Source of the DNA: Bacteroidales bacterium | GTDB lineage: Bacteria; Bacteroidota; Bacteroidia; Bacteroidales; UBA932 | NCBI GenBank assembly: GCA_017617715.1 | Contig: JAFZVQ010000001.1 | Location: 1-41,777, forward strand | Direction: 5' to 3' | Length of the DNA stretch: 41,777 bases | Shown: positions 7,595-14,334 of the stretch, piece after piece | Layout: each line of letters begins with the position of its first letter | How positions within the stretch are numbered: the first letter of the stretch is position 1 | The notes under the pieces: generated by a model | Database searches by the model: none | Told to the model about the DNA's origin: nothing | Seen by the model: only the letters and a program-made list of their open reading frames with translations | Translations under genes and position numbers: made by a program

Positions 7595-7624
7595 TTTGCC
7601 CGGCTTGCGCATGCACTACTTTTG
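7595..7624 (+). promoter_or_regulatory. Promoter of the acyltransferase operon
   Basis: TTTG at 7595-7598 and TACTTTTG at 7617-7624 (TAnnTTTG), 18-bp spacer. Transcription would start about 20 nt before the ATG at 7651. Repeats of the array abut the -33 box, the usual position for an activator. Confidence 0.65.
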
Positions 7625-7650
7625 CACTGCCAAACAGAAAAAATTTGACA

Positions 7651-9003
7651 ATGACTATCCCCGAATGGACAAGGCTCGAGAATTCGGCCATCATATATCC
7701 CTCCTGCCAGACGCGGAAATACGCCGCAATGTACAGGCTTTCAGTAACCCTTTCCTCAGATGTCGACAAGGATAAGCTCGACGAAGCCCTCAAGACGGTC
7801 ATCCACCGTTTCCCCAGCTTCCGGTTCACCGTGCGCAAGGGCCTCTTCTGGTGGTTCCTCCGCCGCCTGGAAAACGAACCGGCCATCACCCGGACTTCCG
7901 GGCTCGAGAGTTTCAACATGAAGAAGAATGCCGGCTACATGTTCAAGTTGTCTTGTACCGGACCCCGTGTCGACCTGGACGTGTTCCACGCCCTCACGGA
8001 CGGCACCGGCGGCATGACCTTCCTGCTCAGCGTCGTGGCCGAGTACGTCAGGTTGACGACCGGCACCCGGATCACATATGGCAAGTGGGTCTACAACCCT
8101 TTCGAGGAGCCCGATGAGTGCGAGATCGAAGACGGTTTCGACCAGTTTTCCGGCACCAAGGGGGCGCTCGACAACGAGGAAAAGGCCTATCATGTGAAAG
8201 GACGCACTGAAAAGTCCGACGTGCTCAACTCCCTGGGCGTTTCCATCCAGGAAAATCAGCTGACGGACAAGGCCCGCGAGCTGGGCTGCACCGTCACCGA
8301 ACTGGTCTCTGCCCTCATGCTGGTGTCCCTGCAGGAACTGCGTGAGGCGGACCCTTCCCGCCGCAAGCGCACGAATATACGCATGGAGGTTCCCGTGAAT
8401 CTCCGTCCCATCTTTGGTAGCAGGACACTCAGGAACTTCTCTTCCTACATCTATCTCGGCGTCGATGTGAGCAACGGCAACCTAAGCTTTGAAGACACGC
8501 TGCGCGAGGTAAGGAGCCAGAAGAGCCTCTATCTCCAGCGCGGCCGCCTGTTGCGCCGCATAGCCGCCAACGTGGCCCTGGAAGACAACCTGGCTATCAG
8601 GTGCACCCCGCTCTTCATTAAGCGGCCCGTCATCAACCTTATCAACCACCTGAAGGGCGACAATTACAGCACCTACACCTTTTCCAATCTCGGAAGGATT
8701 GATCTTCCCGAGGAGATGAGGGAGTATGTCAGGGACATCCATTTCGTCCTGGGACGCACCCGTGAACGTTTCGGATCCTGCGCCTGCGCAAGCTACGGCG
8801 GCCGGCTGAATCTCGATTTCTCCCGCAAGATTGCCGGAGACGATTTTGAACGCACGTTCATCAGGAACCTGCGCAGCCTTGGCATCTGGGCCACGATATC
8901 CGTGCCTTCCGAACCGCTTCGTCCGGAGCATGGAAAGGATGTTCCGGCAAAGGCCGTACTCAGCGGCAAAGGCTTGATTCCGAAATTCTTACTTTCTATT
9001 TAA
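7651..9003 (+). CDS. Condensation-domain/alcohol acetyltransferase-like acyltransferase
   Basis: 450 residues from the ATG at 7651. The CoA-dependent acyltransferase superfamily motif HxxxDG is intact: His113-A-L-T-Asp117-Gly118 in DVFHALTDGTGG, with the preceding strands that normally form the acceptor tunnel. The second half holds the expected RMEVPVNLRPIFGS and SNLGRID segments found in wax-ester synthase/PapA5/alcohol acetyltransferase relatives. Such enzymes move an acyl group from a CoA or carrier protein onto an alcohol or amine; the substrate here is unknown. No signal peptide, so cytoplasmic or membrane-peripheral. First gene of an operon with a PlsC-like acyltransferase, an acyl-CoA ligase and DUF3737, and read from the LytTR-controlled promoter. 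It lacks adenylation or carrier domains, so it is not an NRPS module. Confidence 0.8.
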   Translation: MTIPEWTRLENSAIIYPSCQTRKYAAMYRLSVTLSSDVDKDKLDEALKTVIHRFPSFRFTVRKGLFWWFLRRLENEPAITRTSGLESFNMKKNAGYMFKLSCTGPRVDLDVFHALTDGTGGMTFLLSVVAEYVRLTTGTRITYGKWVYNPFEEPDECEIEDGFDQFSGTKGALDNEEKAYHVKGRTEKSDVLNSLGVSIQENQLTDKARELGCTVTELVSALMLVSLQELREADPSRRKRTNIRMEVPVNLRPIFGSRTLRNFSSYIYLGVDVSNGNLSFEDTLREVRSQKSLYLQRGRLLRRIAANVALEDNLAIRCTPLFIKRPVINLINHLKGDNYSTYTFSNLGRIDLPEEMREYVRDIHFVLGRTRERFGSCACASYGGRLNLDFSRKIAGDDFERTFIRNLRSLGIWATISVPSEPLRPEHGKDVPAKAVLSGKGLIPKFLLSI

Positions 9004-9040
9004 TTTAGTATATTTGCAGCCTGTAACAAAAGGATGCAAA

Positions 9041-9598
9041 ATGGATATCTGGGGTAAATTCTGCGGATTCGTACTCAAGACTCTCGGCTGGAAAATAGCC
9101 AACGGCGCCGTCGAAGAAGATAAATGTGTCATTCTTGGTGTCCCGCACACCAGCATTTGGGATTTCCTGATTTCCTACCTCTACTACCGCTCATGCGGTG
9201 AAAAGGCGAGGTGCATGGTCAAGAAAGAGTTTTTCTTCCCGCCCCTGAGCTGGCTGCTCCGTGCCATGGGCGGCATCCCGGTGGACCGCAGCAACCCCAC
9301 CAACATGCTTCGCAGTGTGATCAGGGAGATGGAAGCCCCCGGCCGTTTCCACCTTGCCATATCTCCGGAAGGCACCCGTAAGCCCGTCAAGAACTGGAAG
9401 ACCGGATTCCATCTCATCGCCCGCACTGCAGGCGTCCCGGTGTATCTCGGCTTCTTCGACTGGGGCACCAAGACGGTGGGCAGGGGAGAGAAGGTGGAGT
9501 TGACTGACGATCCACGGGCTGACATGAAGCGTATCCAGGAGCTCTACGAGCAGATGCATCTCACGGGCAAGCATCCTGAAAAATACATCACCCACTAG
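9041..9598 (+). CDS. PlsC-like (LPLAT family) acyltransferase
   Basis: 185 residues from the ATG at 9041; a reading from the TTG at 9014 would overlap TATATTTG (9009-9016), a possible internal promoter. The acyltransferase motifs are visible in order: Hx4D as His36-T-S-I-W-Asp41, the GGIPVDRS block around 85-92, SPEGTR at 108-113, and VPVYLG near 131-136. In LPLAT enzymes His/Asp form the catalytic dyad and the EGTR block binds the phosphate of the acceptor. It is shorter than typical PlsC (about 240 residues) and lacks a clear transmembrane start, which matches a small soluble or peripheral subgroup. It lies 37 bp after the condensation-type gene and 1 bp before the ligase, so it probably acylates the same lipid as its neighbours. 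Confidence 0.85.
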   Translation: MDIWGKFCGFVLKTLGWKIANGAVEEDKCVILGVPHTSIWDFLISYLYYRSCGEKARCMVKKEFFFPPLSWLLRAMGGIPVDRSNPTNMLRSVIREMEAPGRFHLAISPEGTRKPVKNWKTGFHLIARTAGVPVYLGFFDWGTKTVGRGEKVELTDDPRADMKRIQELYEQMHLTGKHPEKYITH

Positions 9599-9599
9599 A

Positions 9600-11234
9600 A
9601 TGAGACACAATTTCCAATCTCTTTCCGACGTTCTGAACTACAGCACTGCGAAGTACGCCAGACGCACGGCGTTTTCGCTCATCGACGGCTCGCAGTCATA
9701 TACATACGCCACTTTCAACGAAACCTGCCGCAGGATTTCCCGAGAACTGACCAACTTCGGCATAAATGCCGGAGACAAGGTGGCCATCCTCGCCCAGAAT
9801 TCCCCCAACTGGCCGGTCGCTCTTTTCTCAGTGACTGCATTCGGTCGAATCGCAGTGCCCATGCTCACGGAGCTTTCCGTCAACGAAATCACCAATATTC
9901 TGGTACACTCCGACGCCAAGGCCCTTTTCGTCAGCAAACGCCTGCTCTCCAAGGTCCCGGAGAACATCCTGTCCCGGATGCACATAGTCATCTGCACCGA
10001 CGACCTTTCCGTCATCCGTGGCGAAGACCGCGCCTACACCTGCGACGGCTACATTTCCAACCCGCTGCCGGACGACCTCGCATGCATAATCTATACGTCC
10101 GGCACCACCGGGGCCGCCAAGGGCGTGATGCTCACCCATAAGAACTTCTGCGCCAATATCTACGCCTCCTGGGTGGCCGCACATGCCTACCGCCGCGACG
10201 TGTTCCTGTCCATACTGCCGCTGGCCCACACCTACGAAATGAGCGTCGGCATGCTGTATCCGTTCTCCGTCGGCGCCCGCGTGTGCTACATCAACCGTCC
10301 CCCGACCCCTTCGGTGCTGCTTCCTGCGTTCAGGAAGATTCGCCCCACGATGATGCTTTCCGTGCCGCTGGTCATCGAAAAGATATTCCATTCCAGCATC
10401 GTGCCCACCATCGAAAAGAGCAAGTACCTGACCTGGATGCGCAAGTTCAGCCCGTCTCTGCTGTGCTTCCTGGTGGGCTTGCGCCTGAAGAAGACTTTCG
10501 GCGGACGCCTGCGCTTCTTCGGCATCGGCGGCGCTAAGCTCGACCCGGAAGTGGAGCGTTTCCTCGGGAAGGCAAAGTTCCCGTACGCAATAGGTTACGG
10601 CCTCACGGAGACCGCTCCTCTCATATGCAACGCCAACCCCAGGCAGACGCACCTCGGCTCCACCGGCATTGCCGCTGCCGGCGTGCAGATCCGCCTCGAA
10701 AACCGGAACCCCGAGACGGGGGAGGGCGAAATAGTGGTCAAGGGCGACAACGTGATGCGGGGGTACTATAAAGACTACAACCGCACGCTTCAGGTGCTGT
10801 CGCAGGACGGCTGGTTCCGCACCGGCGACCTCGCCACCGTGGACAAGAAGGGCCGCTACTCCATAAAGGGACGCATCGGCACCGTCATACTCGGGCCTTC
10901 AGGGGAGAACATCTATCCCGAAGAGATCGAGAACGTGATCAACAACATCGCCGACGTCTGCGAGTCGCTGGTGGTGGAGCGCGACGGCCATCTGGTGGCC
11001 CTCGTGCATTTCAACGACAACGTGCTCGACTGGAATTATGAGAACCAGGACCGTTTCATCGCCGACCTCGAGCGCCGCAAGCAGGAAATCCTCGAATTCG
11101 TGAATTCCCATGTCAACAGGAACAGCCGTATCAAGGAGGTGGAGGTGGAGAAGCAGCCGTTCGTGAAGACCGCCACGATGAAAATCAAACGTTTTCTCTA
11201 TAAGGAAAAGAAGGATGAAAGTAATAAGCAATAA
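9600..11234 (+). CDS. Long-chain acyl-CoA/AMP-forming ligase (FadD-like)
   Basis: 544 residues. ANL-superfamily motifs are all present: the phosphate-binding loop YTSGTTGAAKGVMLTHKN (about 165-182), the adenylate-binding YGLTETAP, the GWFRTGDLATVDKKG hinge region, and the C-terminal GPSGENIYPEEIE with KTATMKIKR, whose lysine region completes thioesterification. It would activate a fatty acid (or another carboxylate) to an acyl-adenylate and load it on CoA or a carrier. In the operon it could supply the acyl donor for the two acyltransferases. The start codon is separated from the previous stop by a single base, and the 3' end overlaps DUF3737 by 20 bp, strong signs of translational coupling. 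Substrate chain length cannot be told from sequence. Confidence 0.9.
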   Translation: MRHNFQSLSDVLNYSTAKYARRTAFSLIDGSQSYTYATFNETCRRISRELTNFGINAGDKVAILAQNSPNWPVALFSVTAFGRIAVPMLTELSVNEITNILVHSDAKALFVSKRLLSKVPENILSRMHIVICTDDLSVIRGEDRAYTCDGYISNPLPDDLACIIYTSGTTGAAKGVMLTHKNFCANIYASWVAAHAYRRDVFLSILPLAHTYEMSVGMLYPFSVGARVCYINRPPTPSVLLPAFRKIRPTMMLSVPLVIEKIFHSSIVPTIEKSKYLTWMRKFSPSLLCFLVGLRLKKTFGGRLRFFGIGGAKLDPEVERFLGKAKFPYAIGYGLTETAPLICNANPRQTHLGSTGIAAAGVQIRLENRNPETGEGEIVVKGDNVMRGYYKDYNRTLQVLSQDGWFRTGDLATVDKKGRYSIKGRIGTVILGPSGENIYPEEIENVINNIADVCESLVVERDGHLVALVHFNDNVLDWNYENQDRFIADLERRKQEILEFVNSHVNRNSRIKEVEVEKQPFVKTATMKIKRFLYKEKKDESNKQ

Positions 11235-12057
11235 GGAGTTCGGTGGCGAGAGGCCGCTGTACTGCGAGCATGGGCTGCGCCTGGAGAACGTCACCATCCA
11301 CGCCGGAGAGTCGGCGCTGAAGGAGACGTCCGATATCGAGGCCGTGGGCTGCCGTTTCGAGGGGAAGTATCCCTTCTGGTGCTGCGAAGGCTTCACGGTG
11401 AAGGACTGCCTGTTCACCGAGGGCGCCCGCGCCGCCCTGTGGTACAGCAGCGGCCTGCTGATGGAAGACACGCTGGTCGAAGCGCCCAAGATGTTCCGGG
11501 AGATGCGGGACCTCAAACTGCGCCGGGTGCGTATCCCCAATGCGGCCGAAACCTTCTGGAATTGCCGCGAAGTGGAGCTTGAGGACGTTGATGTGGACAA
11601 GGGGGATTATCTTTTCATGCATTCCTCCGGAATACGTATCCGGGACCTGAAGCTTCAAGGCAACTATTCATTCCAGTATTGCAAGGACGTGGAGATACAT
11701 GATTCCATCCTGCACACCAAGGACGCCTTCTGGGAGACGGAGAACATAACTGTCTATGATTCAGTGATTATAGGAGAGTACCTGGGCTGGTATTCGCGCA
11801 ACCTTCGCCTGGTGGGCTGCCGCATCGGCGGCACCCAACCGCTCTGCTATGCGGAGGGCCTTGAACTCGTGAACTGCACTTTCGATCCCGATGCCGACCT
11901 GGCTTTCGAGTACTCCTCGGTGGATGCGGATATCAGGGGCGCCGTCACCTCCGTCAAGAATCCCCGCACCGGCCGCATCGTAGCTGATTCGTACGGCGAA
12001 ATAATCCTTGACTCCAACATCAAATCCCCCGGCGACTGCTCGATAATCACCCGGTGA
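11215..12057 (+). CDS. DUF3737-family right-handed beta-helix protein
   Basis: 280 residues composed of about ten rungs of 20-22 residues with alternating hydrophobic positions and recurrent 'C/V-E-L-x-x-C/V-x' patterns (for example GLRLENVTIHAGESALKE, DIEAVGCRFEGKYPFWCCE, DLKLRRVRIPNAAETFWNC, NITVYDSVIIGEYLGWYSRN). This is the pectate-lyase-like solenoid assigned to DUF3737, a family with no established activity. No signal peptide, so it is cytoplasmic. The ATG is inside the end of the ligase gene, with AAGGA-type purines just upstream. In such operons it may be a scaffold or a lipid/carbohydrate-binding partner; that is inference. It is the last gene before the hairpin at 12076-12108. Confidence 0.85.
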   Translation: MKVISNKEFGGERPLYCEHGLRLENVTIHAGESALKETSDIEAVGCRFEGKYPFWCCEGFTVKDCLFTEGARAALWYSSGLLMEDTLVEAPKMFREMRDLKLRRVRIPNAAETFWNCREVELEDVDVDKGDYLFMHSSGIRIRDLKLQGNYSFQYCKDVEIHDSILHTKDAFWETENITVYDSVIIGEYLGWYSRNLRLVGCRIGGTQPLCYAEGLELVNCTFDPDADLAFEYSSVDADIRGAVTSVKNPRTGRIVADSYGEIILDSNIKSPGDCSIITR

Positions 12058-12075
12058 TTATTTACAGCACACATA

Positions 12076-12108
12076 CCGAAAAAGGCCGGCTTTTGCCGAC
12101 CTTTTCGG
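12076..12108. terminator. Bidirectional hairpin terminator
   Basis: CCGAAAAAGGCCGGC-tttt-GCCGACCTTTTCGG folds into a long stem with A-rich and T-rich flanks on the two arms, so it can terminate both the rightward DUF3737 operon and the leftward tRNA. The last base is also the 3' discriminator base of the tRNA. Confidence 0.75.
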
Positions 12109-12181
12109 GTGCGATGTGGGGCTCGAACCCACGACACCCAGAACCACAATCTGGTGCTCTACCAACTGAACTAATCGCACC
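12108..12181 (-). tRNA. tRNA-His (anticodon GTG)
   Basis: On the minus strand the cloverleaf is complete: acceptor GTGCGAT/ATCGCAC, D arm with AGTTGGTA, anticodon stem CCAGA/TCTGG around loop TTGTGGT (anticodon GTG), and T arm GTGGG-TTCGAGC-CCCAC. The base before the acceptor is G (12181, G-1) opposite C73 (12108), the identity pair of histidine tRNAs. CCA is not encoded: the bases after C73 read CGA. Its promoter lies at 12195-12225. Confidence 0.95.
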
Positions 12182-12194
12182 GTGTTAGAGGATG

Positions 12195-12225
12195 CAAAGA
12201 TACGAATCTTTTTCGTACCTGCAAA
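12195..12225 (-). promoter_or_regulatory. Promoter of tRNA-His
   Basis: Minus-strand TTTG (12225-12222), 19-bp spacer, TATCTTTG (12202-12195): a textbook Bacteroidota promoter, 13 bases before the tRNA 5' end. It sits just past the S46 stop codon. Confidence 0.8.
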
Positions 12226-12228
12226 TTT

Positions 12229-14280
12229 TTATACCCCTAATTCGGCCACAATCCTGTCGAAATGTGCGAACTCCTTGAGAATCCACACCACGTAGCGTAT
12301 GTCCACGTTGACGCTGCGGTTGTAGTCGGGGGTGAACAGGACCTCCGAGGCAAGGGACTCCTTGTTGCCGTCGAAGAGCAGGCCGAGGATCTCGCCGCGG
12401 CTGTTGAGGACGGGGGAGCCGGAGTTGCCGCCGGTGCTGTCGTTGTCGGTGATGAAATTGATGCGCATCTTGGGCGAGGCGGCCTCCAGGGCCGTCTTCA
12501 GCGCGGCAGGGATGCAGAAATCGTAGGAGTCGGGGTCGTGCTTCTCCAGCAGGCCCGCCACGGTGCTGCAGTAGTCGCAGTGCACGGCGTCGCGAGGGTC
12601 GAGCCTGCGCACGCGGCCGTAGTTGACTCGCATAGTCGAGTTGGCGTCGGGGTAGGGATTGAGCTTCCTGGCCTCCTGCATGGCGTGGAGGGCATGTGTG
12701 TAGTCCTTTGTCAAGGCGCTGATGTCCGGCTCGCCCATGAGATCCTTGACGGCATTGTTGTAGCTGACCACGCGCACGTCGCAGAAGAACCGCACCAGCG
12801 GATCATCTTCGTGGGCATCCAGGAACGCCTTCATGTCGGCCTTAGGATCCAGATAGACGGCAATCTCTTCCGGCTTGCTCATCCAGCTGCCGTCCCAGAG
12901 GAATGCGCACATGGCGTCGTAATCTTTTCCGAACTTCGCCTTGACTTCCGTCTGCCAGGGACCGAGCATGTCGTCTGAGACGTGTTCGTAGAAGGTTTCC
13001 AGGCTGTAGCGGAACAGCTCGCGCTCCACGCGCAGGTCGGTCTGGTCGTAGTTGCGCTGCGAGGTCCTGCGTACGCCCGCCACCTTGTCGTCGGAGTAGC
13101 GGGATGCGAGCATGGCGGTGCGTGAGGCCACCGGCTCCAGCTGCGTGCCGCGAATGATGCACTCCCTGAAATAGTGGGTGTTGGCCTCGGCCTTGGCTAT
13201 GCGTGAATAGCGGTCGCGCAGCCCGCCGGCCGGGTCGCCCCATTTTTCCCTGCGGGCCGGGTCGGCGTCCAGCCAGGCAGAGAGCTCCTCCTCGACGGCA
13301 CGTTTCTTCCCTGCCGCATCGAAACGCTTATAGCACTGAAGCTCACCAAGATACAGCTCCTGTGCGTTCGACAGGCCAAAAAAGTGGTTGGAATACTTCA
13401 GGCGGATTCCCGGGTCGCGGTCCATCCACTTGGAAATGATGTCCATCTGGGCGCCGCGTATGCTGGTCTGGATTGGCAGCTGCACGCTGGTCAGATAATC
13501 CACCTTGGCCGAAGACGCATAGCGGTCGGTGCTTCCGGGGAAACCGATTATGGTGGTCTTGGTGCCCTCCCGGTAGCCGTTGCGGGCGAACTTCAGATAT
13601 TTATCTGCATGCAGCGGCACATTCTCAGGGGAATAGGGCGCGCTGCTGCCGTCCGGGGCGGTGTAGATGCGCAGGAGGGCGAAGTCGCCCTTGTGCTGCG
13701 GCCACTCCCAGTTGTCGGTGTCGCCGCCGAAGGCTCCGATGCGCGAAGGCGGGGCGCCCACCAGACGGATGTCCTTATATTCCTGATAAAGTGAGATATA
13801 GTATTTGTCGCCACGCCAGGCCACGCTCAGAATGGCTTCATAGCCGGTCTTATCCTTGTAGCGCTTTTCCATGATGCCGCCCAGCTTGCGCATCATCATC
13901 ACTCCCGGCTTGATCTGGCCGCTGTCCAGCAGCTCCTGCACCTCGGCCGTGACATCGATGGTGCCGCGAAGGAACTGCACGCAGCGCCCTTTGATCGGAA
14001 TCTCCTCCCCGGGCGTGCGGGCCCAGAAGCCGTCCTCAAGATAGTTGTGCTCCTTGTCGCTTAGGTCGAAGACGTCGCCGTAGGCCACGTGATGGTTGGT
14101 AATCACCAGTCCGTCAGCGGAAACAAGGCTTCCCGTGCCCATGAAATCGATGGCCACCACGCAGTCGCAGAGCTCGCGGGTGCGCTTGTCCACCTTGTCG
14201 GTCATCCACATTCCTTCGTCGGCGAATGCGGCCGCGGCGAAGGCAAGAACCAAGATAATTGACGAAATAATCCTTTTCAT
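12229..14280 (-). CDS. S46-family dipeptidyl peptidase, DPP7-type specificity pocket
   Basis: 683 residues from the ATG at 14280; an in-frame extension to 14739 runs into the TonB-receptor gene and is rejected. Signal peptide MKRIISSIILVLAFAAAAFA, then the family's mature start DEGMW. Catalytic residues: His in TNHHVAYGD (63-64), Asp in the GDTDNWEWPQHKGDFALL region, Ser620 in STGGNSGSPV. S46 enzymes are periplasmic exopeptidases that release N-terminal dipeptides. The pocket residue is Gly in LFDGNKE, which in DPP7 accepts hydrophobic P1 residues, whereas DPP11 has Arg there for Asp/Glu. Odd points: the N-terminal segment before the His is about 25 residues shorter than in typical S46 proteins, and the Cys normally found in CTGE and NHHC are Gly and Val. 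Promoter-like TATATTTA at 14293-14286. Divergent from the TonB receptor gene. Confidence 0.88.
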   Translation of the reverse strand: MKRIISSIILVLAFAAAAFADEGMWMTDKVDKRTRELCDCVVAIDFMGTGSLVSADGLVITNHHVAYGDVFDLSDKEHNYLEDGFWARTPGEEIPIKGRCVQFLRGTIDVTAEVQELLDSGQIKPGVMMMRKLGGIMEKRYKDKTGYEAILSVAWRGDKYYISLYQEYKDIRLVGAPPSRIGAFGGDTDNWEWPQHKGDFALLRIYTAPDGSSAPYSPENVPLHADKYLKFARNGYREGTKTTIIGFPGSTDRYASSAKVDYLTSVQLPIQTSIRGAQMDIISKWMDRDPGIRLKYSNHFFGLSNAQELYLGELQCYKRFDAAGKKRAVEEELSAWLDADPARREKWGDPAGGLRDRYSRIAKAEANTHYFRECIIRGTQLEPVASRTAMLASRYSDDKVAGVRRTSQRNYDQTDLRVERELFRYSLETFYEHVSDDMLGPWQTEVKAKFGKDYDAMCAFLWDGSWMSKPEEIAVYLDPKADMKAFLDAHEDDPLVRFFCDVRVVSYNNAVKDLMGEPDISALTKDYTHALHAMQEARKLNPYPDANSTMRVNYGRVRRLDPRDAVHCDYCSTVAGLLEKHDPDSYDFCIPAALKTALEAASPKMRINFITDNDSTGGNSGSPVLNSRGEILGLLFDGNKESLASEVLFTPDYNRSVNVDIRYVVWILKEFAHFDRIVAELGV

Positions 14281-14334
14281 ATCCGTAAATATAGCACACT
14301 TTTTTGAAAAAATGCTTACCTTGCAGAGTAAAAC

